Assembly: GCA_963708095.1 (NCBI GenBank)
Contig: OY970182.1
Coordinates: forward strand, 3,658,001 to 3,722,000
Reading direction: 5' to 3'
Length of the DNA: 64,000 nt
DNA from: JAJZVS01 sp963708095
GTDB taxonomy: Bacteria; Pseudomonadota; Alphaproteobacteria; Acetobacterales; Acetobacteraceae
Shown: positions 52,204 through 62,237 of the stretch, piece by piece
How the letters are laid out: each line of letters begins with the position of its first letter
How positions within the stretch are numbered: the first letter of the stretch is position 1
Made by a program: the position numbers and the translations under genes
The notes under the pieces: generated by a model
What the model was told of the DNA's origin: nothing
The model's input: only the letters and a program-made list of their open reading frames with translations
The model's database searches: none

Positions 52204-53928
52204 CTATCCGAACGTCAGACGCCGGCGGGCGTATTCGTACATCGGCCGCCACAGCAGCCGGTTGAACAGCACGACGAACCCCGACATCACCGCGACCCCG
52301 AGCACCACATGCGCCATGTTGCCCTGCGTGGTGGCGTCCGCGATGTAGGCACCGAGGCCGGCGGCGGTCAGGGTCGTGTGCCCCCAGGATGCCACCTCCG
52401 CAACGATCGCCGCGTTCCAGGCCCCGCCCGATGCGGTGATGGCGCCGGTGACGTAATAGGGGAAAATGCCCGGCAGCATCACCCGCACCCACCACAGTCG
52501 GCCGCGCAGGCCGAAACTGTCTGCTGCCTCCCGCAGGTCGCCCGGGAAGGCCGCAGCGCCGGCAATGACGTTGAACAGGATGTACCACTGCGTCCCCAGG
52601 ATCATCAGCGGCGACAGCCAGATGTTCGGGCTCAGGTGATAATAGACGATGAACAGCACCACCGGCGGGAACAGCAGGTTGGCCGGGAAGGCAGCGAGGA
52701 ACTGCACCAGCGGCTGCACCCGCCGCGCCCACACCGGGCGCAGCCCGATCCAGACCCCGATCGGCACCCAGATCAGGCTCGCCAGGACGATCAGCACCAG
52801 CACGCGGATCAGGGTGTAGACGCCGAGCAGCAGCACGTGCGGCACCTCGGCCCAGGTCAGCGAACCGGCGAGGAAGATCAGGATCCAGCGCAGACCGAAC
52901 GCCAGCGCCACCGCCAGTACGCCGAGGCACAGCGTGTCGACCAGCCGGGACGGCGGCCGCTCTGCCTGCGCCGGTCGCACCGGCAGCGCAAGGCGCAAAC
53001 CGGTGAGCGTGTTCGCCGCCGCGCCCACCACGTCCCCCAGGCGCCGCAGCACCTCGGTGCGCCGGAACAGGCGCAGCAGCCACGGGTCTTCGATCGCCGC
53101 CGCGGCGGTGGTTTCGAAGCGAAAGCGATCGGACCAGGCGACCAGGGGACGGAACAGGATCTGGTCGTAGAGCAGAATGACCACGAGCATCGTCACGATC
53201 GCCCAGCCGACCGCGGCGAGGTCCCGCCGCTCCAACGCGAGCGCGACGTAGGAGCCGATGCCGGGAAGCTGCCAACTGTGGTTGCCGACGGTGATCGCCT
53301 CCGACGCCACGACGAAGAACCAACCGCCGGACATGGACATCATGGTGTTCCACACCAGGCCCGGAACGGCGAAGGGGACTTCCAGCCGCCAGAACTTCTG
53401 CCAGCCGGTGAGGCGGAAACTGCGGGCCGCTTCCTCCAGGTCTGCGGGCAAAGTGCGCAGGGACTGGAACAGGCTGAAGGCCATGTTCCAAGCCTGGCTC
53501 GTGAAGATGGCGAACACGGCCGCCAGCTCCAGCCCCATGACCCGGCCGGGGAACAGGTTCATGAAGAACACGACGGTGAACGTCAGAAACCCGAGGATCG
53601 GCACCGATTGGAGGATGTCGAGCAGCGGGATCAGCACGAGCGCCGCCCGCCGGCTTTTCGCCGCCGCGGTGGCATAGGTGAAGGTGAACAGCAGGGACGC
53701 CGCCAGGGCGGCGAACATGCGCAACGTCGTGCGCATCGCGTAATAGGGCAACCGCGCCGGATCGAGGCTGACCGCGAGCGCCCGCGGCGCCGCGATCGGC
53801 AGGAACGTGCCCGCCGCGACATGGGCGATGCCGATCAGCGCGCCGAACACGACCACGATGGCCGCGAGGTCCCAGGCATTGGGCAGCCGCCGGGCGGCGA
53901 TCAGCCCGGGTGCGGCGGGGCGGGACAT
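52204..53928 (-). CDS. Fused double permease of a nitrate/sulfonate-class ABC transporter
   Basis: A 574-residue inner-membrane protein with two BPD_transp_1 domains in one chain. The EAA loop of half 1 is LPADLEEAARSFRLTGWQKFWRLEVPFAVPGLV, and that of half 2 is FPGDLREAADSFGLRGRLWWVRVMLPGIFPYYV. About 12 membrane helices are visible. One polypeptide thus replaces the usual permease dimer. It is the first gene of a two-gene operon with the ATPase at 50885. The start at 53928 (MSRPAAPGLIAARRLP) lies 18 bases from the giant palindrome at 53947-54240. Confidence 0.88.
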   Translation of the reverse strand: MSRPAAPGLIAARRLPNAWDLAAIVVVFGALIGIAHVAAGTFLPIAAPRALAVSLDPARLPYYAMRTTLRMFAALAASLLFTFTYATAAAKSRRAALVLIPLLDILQSVPILGFLTFTVVFFMNLFPGRVMGLELAAVFAIFTSQAWNMAFSLFQSLRTLPADLEEAARSFRLTGWQKFWRLEVPFAVPGLVWNTMMSMSGGWFFVVASEAITVGNHSWQLPGIGSYVALALERRDLAAVGWAIVTMLVVILLYDQILFRPLVAWSDRFRFETTAAAAIEDPWLLRLFRRTEVLRRLGDVVGAAANTLTGLRLALPVRPAQAERPPSRLVDTLCLGVLAVALAFGLRWILIFLAGSLTWAEVPHVLLLGVYTLIRVLVLIVLASLIWVPIGVWIGLRPVWARRVQPLVQFLAAFPANLLFPPVVLFIVYYHLSPNIWLSPLMILGTQWYILFNVIAGAAAFPGDLREAADSFGLRGRLWWVRVMLPGIFPYYVTGAITASGGAWNAAIVAEVASWGHTTLTAAGLGAYIADATTQGNMAHVVLGVAVMSGFVVLFNRLLWRPMYEYARRRLTFG

Positions 53929-53946
53929 CCTGGGGTTAAGGGCAGG

Positions 53947-54240
53947 AAGCAAGGCCAAGGGGCTTCGCCCCCTGGACCCCCACCAGGGGACAGTCGTCCC
54001 CTGGACCCCTCGGTGGGTTCGGGGCCATTGGGGGGTGTCGCGGCGGGCGCGGGCCGGCGGGGTGGCGCGGGCGGCGGGCGGGGACGGGGCGCTTTTGCGC
54101 CCCGTCCCCGCCCGCCGCCCGCGCCACCCCGCCGGCCCGCGCCCGCCGCGACACCCCCCAATGGCCCCGAACCAAGGGAAAGGTTCCAAGGGCGATGCCC
54201 TTGGTGGGGGTCCAGGGGGCGAAGCCCCTTGGCCTTGCTT
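53947..54240. repeat. 294-bp composite palindrome
   Basis: Outer arms 53947-53985 and 54202-54240 are perfect 39-bp inverted copies. Inner arms 54016-54092 and 54097-54173 are perfect 77-bp inverted copies around a TTTT loop (54093-54096). The parts between outer and inner arms differ on the two sides, and each holds its own small hairpin: CCAGGGGAC-AGTC-GTCCCCTGG on the left and CCAAGGGC-GAT-GCCCTTGG on the right. The whole lies between dut (stop at 54247) and the permease start (53928). It would fold as a very long RNA hairpin after dut and can extrude a cruciform in DNA. A 17-base piece recurs at 49381. Confidence 0.95.
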
Positions 54241-54246
54241 GCTTCC

Positions 54247-54699
54247 TCATCCCAAGCCCCCCGTACTGCCGAACCCGCCTGCACCGCGCCCGGTGGTGTC
54301 CAGGGTGGGAACCTCGTCCCAGGCAGCGCGCACGACGGGCGCCAGGACAGCCTGGGCGATGCGGGTCCCGCGGGTGACGGTGAATTCGGCGTCGCCGGCG
54401 TTCATGACGATGACCTGGATTTCGCCGCGGTAGTCCTCGTCGATCGTGCCGGGGCTGTTGGGCAGCACGATGCCGTGGCGGAGCGCGAGACCGGAGCGCG
54501 GGCGGACCTGCAGCTCATATCCTGGCGGCAGGGCGACGGCGAGGCCGGTGGGGATCAGCGCGCGGGCGCCGGGGACGAGGGTGACCGGGTCGGTGATCGC
54601 GGCCAGCAGGTCCATCCCGGCCGCCCCGGCGGTGGCGTAGCCGGGGAGCGGCAGGTCCGCGCCATGGGGCAGGCGGCGGACGGCGACGCGCACGTTCAT
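54247..54699 (-). CDS. dut: dUTP diphosphatase (dUTPase)
   Basis: A 150-residue trimeric dUTPase that hydrolyses dUTP to dUMP. All five motifs are visible: AGMDLLAA (I), RPRSGLAL (II), GTIDEDYRGEIQVIVMN (III), RIAQAVLAPV (IV) and the C-terminal GRGAGGFGSTG (V). The ATG at 54699 overlaps the coaBC stop (ATGA), the conserved coaBC-dut arrangement. Seven bases after its stop begins the 294-bp palindrome, which may act as its transcript end. Confidence 0.96.
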   Translation of the reverse strand: MNVRVAVRRLPHGADLPLPGYATAGAAGMDLLAAITDPVTLVPGARALIPTGLAVALPPGYELQVRPRSGLALRHGIVLPNSPGTIDEDYRGEIQVIVMNAGDAEFTVTRGTRIAQAVLAPVVRAAWDEVPTLDTTGRGAGGFGSTGGLG

Positions 54700-55907
54700 G
54701 CGAGCGCGGCGGCGATGCGGGCGGCGAGGCGGTGCGCGACCTCGGCCTTGGGCAGGCGCGGCCAGTCCTCGATGCCGGTGGCGGTGACCAGGTGCACGGC
54801 GTTCTCCTCCCCGCCCATGATGCCGGTGGCGGGCGAAACGTCGTTGGCGACGATCCAGTCGCAGCCTTTGCGCAGGCGCTTGGCGGTGGCGTTTTCCGCA
54901 AGCGCGTCGGTTTCCGCGGCGAAACCGACGACGAGGCGCGGCCGGTCCCGCCCGGGCGCGGAGAGCCGGGCCAGGATGTCCGGGTTGGGCACCAGATCGA
55001 GCGTGGGCGGCGGCGCGCCGGGGGATTTCTTGATCTTGCCCGTCGCCGCGCTGGCGACCCGCCAGTCCGCCACCGCGGCGGCGCAGACGGCGATGTCTGC
55101 GGGCAGGGCCATCAGGCAGGCGTCCAGCATCTGCTGCGCCGTTTCCACCCGCGCGACGCCGACGCCGACGCCGGCGGGGTCGGGCACGGTCACCGGGCCG
55201 CTGACCAGGGTGACCCGCGCGCCGAGGGCGGCGAGCGCCGCGGCGATCGCGTGGCCCTGCCGGCCGCTGCTGCGGTTGGCGATGTAGCGCACCGGGTCGA
55301 TCGGCTCGTGCGTCGGCCCGCTGGTGACCAGCGCGTGCCTTCCGGTGAGCGGGCCGGGTGCGGGCGCCAGCAGGGCGGTGATGGCGGCGAGGATGGCGGG
55401 CGGCTCGGCGAGCCGGCCGGGGCCGAATTCGTTGCAGGCCATCGGGCCTTCGTCCGGCCCCACCACGTGCGCCCCGCGCGCGGCGAGGCTCGCCATGTTC
55501 GCAACCGTCGCCGGATGTTGCCACATGCGCACGTTCATCGCCGGCGCGACCAGCACGGGCTTGTCGGTGGCGAGCAGCACGGTGGCGGCGAGATCATCCG
55601 CCATGCCCGCCGCCATACGCGCCAGCAGGTCGGCGCTGGCGGGGGCGACCACCAGCAGGTCGGCGGCGCGGGAAAGTTGGATATGCCCCATCTCGCTTTC
55701 GTCGGTGAGCGAGAAGAGGTCGGTGTAGACTTTCGCTTCGCTCAGCACCTGGAGCGACAGCGGGGTGACGAAATGCCCGGCCGAGCGGCTGAGCACGCAG
55801 GTGACGCCGCAGCCGGCGCCACGCAAGAGGCGGATGAGTTCCAGCGCCTTGTAGGCGGCGATGCCCCCCGAAACGATCAGCAGGATTCGCTTGCCGAGCA
55901 GGCTCAT
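54696..55907 (-). CDS. coaBC: Bifunctional phosphopantothenoylcysteine decarboxylase/synthetase
   Basis: A 403-residue fusion for two steps of coenzyme A synthesis. The CoaC half (about 1-185) has ILLIVSGGIAAYKALELIR, MGHIQLSRAADLLVVAPASADLLARMAAGMADDL and VAPAMNVRMWQHP, with the active-site His in GHIQLS. The CoaB half has VTSGPTHEPIDPVRYIANRSSGRQGHAIAAAL, the KIKK motif (ATGKIKKSPG) and VGFAAETD...ANDVS. The start MSLLGKRILLIVSGG is chosen over an Arg/Pro-rich upstream frame. It is followed by dut with a four-base overlap. Confidence 0.95.
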   Translation of the reverse strand: MSLLGKRILLIVSGGIAAYKALELIRLLRGAGCGVTCVLSRSAGHFVTPLSLQVLSEAKVYTDLFSLTDESEMGHIQLSRAADLLVVAPASADLLARMAAGMADDLAATVLLATDKPVLVAPAMNVRMWQHPATVANMASLAARGAHVVGPDEGPMACNEFGPGRLAEPPAILAAITALLAPAPGPLTGRHALVTSGPTHEPIDPVRYIANRSSGRQGHAIAAALAALGARVTLVSGPVTVPDPAGVGVGVARVETAQQMLDACLMALPADIAVCAAAVADWRVASAATGKIKKSPGAPPPTLDLVPNPDILARLSAPGRDRPRLVVGFAAETDALAENATAKRLRKGCDWIVANDVSPATGIMGGEENAVHLVTATGIEDWPRLPKAEVAHRLAARIAAALA

Positions 55908-55962
55908 GCGTGGGGGGAGCCTTTGCGCAGAGGTGCCAGGGTGCGGGTTACAGCCGGGCGAG

Positions 55963-56712
55963 TCACAGCCGCCACCCAGAATGGATCGCGGCGATCCCGC
56001 CCGAGAGGTTGCGCACCTCCACCCGTGCGAACCCGGCCGCGCGCAGCATGCCCGCCAGGCGTTCCTGGTCGGGGAAGGTGCGGATGCTTTCGGCCAGGTA
56101 TTGGTATGATCCCGCATCGCCGGTCACGCGCGCGCCCAGGGTCGGCAGCACCTTGAACGACCAGGCATCGTAGGCAGGGGCGAGGGCGGCGACCTGCAAT
56201 CGGCTGAACTCCAGGCAGAAGAACCGCCCGCCGGGGCGGAGCACGCGGTGCGCCTCGGCCAGAACCGCATCCTTGTCGGTACAGTTGCGCAGGCCAAAGG
56301 CGATCGAGACGCGGTCGAAGCTGCGGTCCGGCAGCGGCAGATGCTCGGCGTCGGCGACCAGGAGTTCGATGCCCGCCACCATCCCGCGGTCGATCGCGCG
56401 GTCGCGCGCCACCGCCAGCATCGCCGGGTTGATGTCCGACAGCACCACCGGCCCGCCGCCCAGCCGCCGCCAGCCGAAGCTGATGTCCCCCGTGCCGCCG
56501 GCGAGATCGAGCAGGGTGCGGGTCGGCCGCGGGTCGAGCGCGGTGAGCAGGATGCGCTTCCAGACCCGGTGCACCCCGAGCGACATCAGGTCGTTCATAA
56601 GGTCGTAGCGCGGCGCCACGGAGGCGAAGACCTGGCGCACGAGCCCGGCCTTGGCCGCCGCGGGGACGCGGCGGAAGCCGAAATCGGTGTCCGGGGAGGG
56701 GTTGGCGCTCAT
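55963..56712 (-). CDS. ubiE: Demethylmenaquinone/2-methoxy-6-polyprenyl-benzoquinol methyltransferase
   Basis: A 249-residue SAM-dependent C-methyltransferase of ubiquinone (and menaquinone) synthesis. UbiE signatures are VFASVAPRYDLMNDLMSLGVHRVWKR, LLDLAGGTGDISF (SAM-binding motif I), LPLPDRSFDRVSIAFGLRNCTDK and EAHRVLRPGGRFFCLEFS, with YQYLAESIRTFPDQERLAGML at the end. The ATG at 56712 gives MSANPSPDTDFGFRRV. It is divergent from mutM with a 55-base gap, a frequent neighbourhood in alphaproteobacteria (mutM-ubiE-ubiB), and is followed by coaBC. Confidence 0.94.
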   Translation of the reverse strand: MSANPSPDTDFGFRRVPAAAKAGLVRQVFASVAPRYDLMNDLMSLGVHRVWKRILLTALDPRPTRTLLDLAGGTGDISFGWRRLGGGPVVLSDINPAMLAVARDRAIDRGMVAGIELLVADAEHLPLPDRSFDRVSIAFGLRNCTDKDAVLAEAHRVLRPGGRFFCLEFSRLQVAALAPAYDAWSFKVLPTLGARVTGDAGSYQYLAESIRTFPDQERLAGMLRAAGFARVEVRNLSGGIAAIHSGWRL

Positions 56713-56767
56713 CCTGTCCACCCTATACCCTGGTGTATTGCCTCCGGAAACCGGCCAGGGTCCGCGC

Positions 56768-57604
56768 GTGCCCGAACTTCCCGAAGTTGAAACAGTGATG
56801 CGCGGCATGGCCGCCCGGCTCGACGGCCGCACCCTGGTGCGGGTGGCGGTGCATCGTGCCGACCTGCGCTGGCCGCTGCCGCCGGGGCTGGAGCGGCGGC
56901 TGACGGGCGCGGTGGTCGAAGGGTTCTGCCGGCGGGGCAAATACATCCTGATGCGGCTTTCCGGCGGGGACAGCCTGTTGCTGCATCTCGGCATGTCGGG
57001 GCGGATCGTGATCGGGCGGGCGGGGGCGAACGCGGTCACATTGCACGAGCATTTCGTGCTGGAGACGGACGACGGCTGGCGGGTGGGGCTGGTCGATCCG
57101 CGCCGGTTCGGCTTCGTCGACCTGGTGCCGACGGCGGCGGAAGATCAGCACCGGTTGCTGGCGGCGTTGGGGCCGGAGCCGCTGGAGGCGGCGTTCACGC
57201 CTTCGGTCCTGTCGGCGGCGCTGGCGGGCAAGCGGACGGCGATCAAGGCGGCGCTGATGGACCAGGGCGTGGTGGCGGGCTTAGGCAATATCTACGTGTG
57301 CGAGGCATTGTTCCGGGCCGGGATCAGCCCGTTCCGGGTGGCGGAGACGGTGCCAGGGGTGCGGGCGGGGCGGCTTGTGGCGGCGATCCGGGCGACGTTG
57401 ACGGAGGCGATCGCGGCGGGAGGATCGAGCTTGCGGGATTACGCGCAGCCGAACGGGGAACTGGGGTATTTCCAGCATGCGTGGAAGGTGTACGGACGGG
57501 AGGGGGAGGCGTGCGAGCGGTGTCCGGGGGCGCCTTGTGCGGGGATACGGCGGGTGGTGCAGGGGAGGAGGAGCACGTTTTATTGCGGGAGGACGCAGAG
57601 GTAG
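56768..57604 (+). CDS. mutM: Formamidopyrimidine-DNA glycosylase, variant zinc finger
   Basis: A 278-residue base-excision repair glycosylase/AP lyase for 8-oxoguanine. The start is GTG-CCC-GAA, giving the processed N-terminus PELPEVETVMRGM, with catalytic Pro2 and Glu3. Lys58-type sequence GKYILMRL follows, then HLGMSGR, DQGVVAGLGNIYVCEALFRAGISP, and the C-terminal zinc finger with Cys249-x2-Cys252 and Cys273. The fourth zinc Cys is replaced by Thr276 (FYCGRTQR, codon ACG). An extra Cys257 in CPGAPC could substitute. Divergent from ubiE. Confidence 0.94.
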   Translation: MPELPEVETVMRGMAARLDGRTLVRVAVHRADLRWPLPPGLERRLTGAVVEGFCRRGKYILMRLSGGDSLLLHLGMSGRIVIGRAGANAVTLHEHFVLETDDGWRVGLVDPRRFGFVDLVPTAAEDQHRLLAALGPEPLEAAFTPSVLSAALAGKRTAIKAALMDQGVVAGLGNIYVCEALFRAGISPFRVAETVPGVRAGRLVAAIRATLTEAIAAGGSSLRDYAQPNGELGYFQHAWKVYGREGEACERCPGAPCAGIRRVVQGRRSTFYCGRTQR

Positions 57605-57872
57605 GCGTAGGAGCGCAGTCGACCAATCCGACGGATGCGCTCATTGCTCATAAATTCAACGCGCCGCCGCACTTGGAGGCGGGACGATGATCCGAGTGCC
57701 GGTCGCATCCGGAACAAAATCGACAGGAACGGTCGTCATTCGGCCACACCCCACCATCGGCCAAACTTCTCACCAGGGCCGTCGTGTCGCCAACGGCCCT
57801 GGGTCCGGGGTCAAATCGCTGGCAAAAAGCCAGGCCTCCGAAACGGATATTGCCCACGATCCCGCGCCCGAC
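57605..57872. other. Gap between convergent mutM and copA; nothing recognised
   Basis: About 270 bases, a little less GC-rich than the flanks. A 69-residue minus-strand frame with several Cys (RFCSGCDRHSD) exists but has no supporting family match that I recognise. No clear hairpin terminator could be identified. Confidence 0.4.
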
Positions 57873-60224
<2,352 letters not shown>

Positions 60225-60279
60225 GCCGGTCTCCATTGCCGTGCCGACCCGCTGAGGCGTCGCATACGGTGCTTGCCCA

Positions 60280-60298
60280 TATACCCCCTGCCGGTATA
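60280..60298. promoter_or_regulatory. CsoR-type operator between copA and csoR
   Basis: TATACC-CCCTGCC-GGTATA is a 6-7-6 inverted repeat with the GTATACC/GGTATAC flavour of CsoR operators. It lies 11 bases before the csoR start and 56 before copA. It would let copper-free CsoR repress both divergent genes. Confidence 0.75.
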
Positions 60299-60308
60299 GT
60301 ATCAACCC

Positions 60309-60584
60309 ATGCACCAGGAAAAGAAGCGTGCCGTCGTCGCACGGCTGAGCCGGATCGAGGGCCAGGTGGCCGGTCTGTCCCGCATGGTGGAGGCGGACCG
60401 CTACTGCGTGGACGTGCTGACCCAGATCGCCGCGGTGCGCGCCGCGCTGGCGAAGGTGGAGGCGCAGATCCTGCACGATCACCTCGACACCTGCGTCGCC
60501 TCCGCCTTCGCCTCCGGCGATCCGGTGGAGCAGCGCCACAAGGTCGACGAGCTGGTGGAAACCATCGGCCGCATGCGCCGCTGA
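60309..60584 (+). CDS. csoR: Copper-sensing repressor, CsoR/RcnR family
   Basis: A 91-residue four-helix repressor with the family start RLSRIEGQVAGLSRMVEADRYC. The Cu(I) ligand set is complete: Cys33 (RYCVDVL), His58 and Cys62 (ILHDHLDTCV), as in CsoR of M. tuberculosis, and unlike FrmR or RcnR variants. It should bind the TATACC...GGTATA site just upstream and derepress copA when copper is bound. It is divergent from copA and followed by rbsK after about 50 bases, which is probably unrelated. Confidence 0.9.
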   Translation: MHQEKKRAVVARLSRIEGQVAGLSRMVEADRYCVDVLTQIAAVRAALAKVEAQILHDHLDTCVASAFASGDPVEQRHKVDELVETIGRMRR

Positions 60585-60635
60585 CCCGCCCACCGGTCGC
60601 GCCCCCTGCACGCGCAGCCCGATCCCGGAGGCCGC

Positions 60636-61595
60636 ATGACCCAACTGCCCCGCCCCGTGCTGGTGATCGGCAGCCTCAACATGGACCTGGTCGCGACCTG
60701 TGGCCGCCTGCCCGCGCCGGGGGAGACGGTGGGTGGGACCGGCTTCGCCGCGCTGCCCGGCGGCAAGGGGGCGAACCAGGCGGTGGCGGCGGCACGGCTC
60801 GGGGCGCGGGTCTTCATGGCCGGCTGCGTCGGCGCCGATTCGTTCGGGGCCGCGTTGCGCGCCGGGCTGGCCGATGCCGGGGTGGACACCACGCATCTCG
60901 CCGAGGCCCCCGGGCCGCCCCCTGTCCCCACGGGCACCGCGCTGATCGCGGTCGATGCCGCCGGCGCCAATCAGATCGTCGTGGTGCCGGGCGCCAACGC
61001 CGCGACCGGGCCGGCGCTGATCGACCGCGTGCTCGCCGCCATCCCCGGTCCGGGGATCCTGCTGGTGCAGCACGAAATTCCGCCTGCTTCCGTAGTGTAC
61101 GCACTGCGGGCCGGACGCGCCGCCGGCTGGTTCGTGCTGCTCAACCCCGCCCCCGCGCGCCCGGTTCCCTCCGACCTCCTGCCCGCGATCGACCTGATCG
61201 CGCCGAACGAGACCGAAGCCGCTGCCCTGCTCGGCCATCCGCTGCGCTCGGCCGACGAGGCCATCGCCGGCGCACGCGCGCTGGTGGCGGCGGGGGCGCG
61301 GGCGGCGCTGATCACGCTCGGCGCGGCCGGGGCGGTGTATGCGGACGCCGTTAGCATACATCTGCAACCACCGGTGCCGGTCCGCCCGGTCGATACCACC
61401 GGCGCGGGGGACGCGTTCCTCGGCGCCCTCGCCTCCGTGCTCGCAGCGGGGGGCAGAATTGTGCAAGCGATGGGTTACGCAGCCGCCGCTGCGGCCCTAT
61501 CTACGACACGTCCAGGAGCGCAGGCATCGCTGCCGACCCGGGGTGACGTGGAGGCCTTCATTTCCAGCACCGGGATCGATCACCAACCGGTTTGA
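60636..61595 (+). CDS. rbsK: Ribokinase
   Basis: A 319-residue PfkB-family sugar kinase. The family N-terminal block is VIGSLNMDLVATCGRLPAPGET, then GGKGANQAVAAARLGARV, and the C-terminal ATP/anion-hole block VRPVDTTGAGDAFLGALASV contains the catalytic Asp. The ribokinase-specific Asn-Met-Asp and GGKGANQA patterns favour RbsK over fructokinase. It phosphorylates D-ribose at O5 for the pentose phosphate pathway. GGAGG lies upstream of the ATG. No ribose transporter genes are adjacent, so substrate specificity is moderately sure. Confidence 0.87.
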   Translation: MTQLPRPVLVIGSLNMDLVATCGRLPAPGETVGGTGFAALPGGKGANQAVAAARLGARVFMAGCVGADSFGAALRAGLADAGVDTTHLAEAPGPPPVPTGTALIAVDAAGANQIVVVPGANAATGPALIDRVLAAIPGPGILLVQHEIPPASVVYALRAGRAAGWFVLLNPAPARPVPSDLLPAIDLIAPNETEAAALLGHPLRSADEAIAGARALVAAGARAALITLGAAGAVYADAVSIHLQPPVPVRPVDTTGAGDAFLGALASVLAAGGRIVQAMGYAAAAAALSTTRPGAQASLPTRGDVEAFISSTGIDHQPV

Positions 61596-61664
61596 TCGAG
61601 ATCAACGCGCCCCACCGCCACTCATGTGTGGCTGGTCGGGTTGCGAGCAGGTGCGGAACGGACG

Positions 61665-62150
61665 ATGCGGACGAAGCGGAACGGAACGACGGCGCCCACG
61701 CCTTTGTGGGCCTACGGCCTGGTGCTCGCACTGGGCGTGACGACCTTGAGCATGATCCGCCTGGCGCAGGCGGCCGATCAATGGGGCCCCGGTGTCGGTG
61801 ACATCGTGAGCTTTGCCACCCCGAGCCCGGCATTGGCGCCGGAGGTGGCGTTCACCGCCACCAGGATCGGCCCGGGCGGCACGACAACCTGCCAGCTCGA
61901 TTCGAGCATCATGGCGAAGACCCACGGCAGCCTCGTGGTCGAGGCCGCCGCGCCCGATGAACACGACCGCTACCGCGCCCACTGGGCAGGCGGGCCCACC
62001 AGCACCGGGCCGAATAATTGCGGGCCGCGGGCGGAATTGCTGCTGAGCGGCGGGGATCTCGGCTCGCTCGCCTCCGCGGCAGGCGGCTTCGGGGTCGGAC
62101 ACCGCAGCATGATGCCGCTGTTGGGCGACTCGATGGCAAGCTCGGGTTGA
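61665..62150 (+). CDS. Exported protein of unknown function
   Basis: A 161-residue protein with an N-terminal signal/anchor (WAYGLVLALGVTTLSMIRLAQA, cleavage near AQA). The mature part begins DQWGPGVGDIVSFATPSPALAPEVAF, has a CQLDSSIMAKTHGSLVVEA segment and two Cys about 60 residues apart that could pair, and ends in a Gly/Ser-rich tail. No family is recognised. It follows rbsK by 69 bases on the same strand. An in-frame ATG at 61626 would add 13 residues; the later start gives a more normal signal peptide. Confidence 0.6.
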   Translation: MRTKRNGTTAPTPLWAYGLVLALGVTTLSMIRLAQAADQWGPGVGDIVSFATPSPALAPEVAFTATRIGPGGTTTCQLDSSIMAKTHGSLVVEAAAPDEHDRYRAHWAGGPTSTGPNNCGPRAELLLSGGDLGSLASAAGGFGVGHRSMMPLLGDSMASSG

Positions 62151-62237
62151 CCGCCTACCGCTCTCTGTTCTCTGATTGTTCTTGACGGCGGCGGACCGGG
62201 GCGGCACATTCGGGGCGAACCGGCGAGGACCCTCGTC

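Noticed and set aside
57648..57857. Small Cys-containing minus-strand frame between mutM and copA
   Set aside because: No recognisable family, no ribosome-binding site, and composition is borderline.
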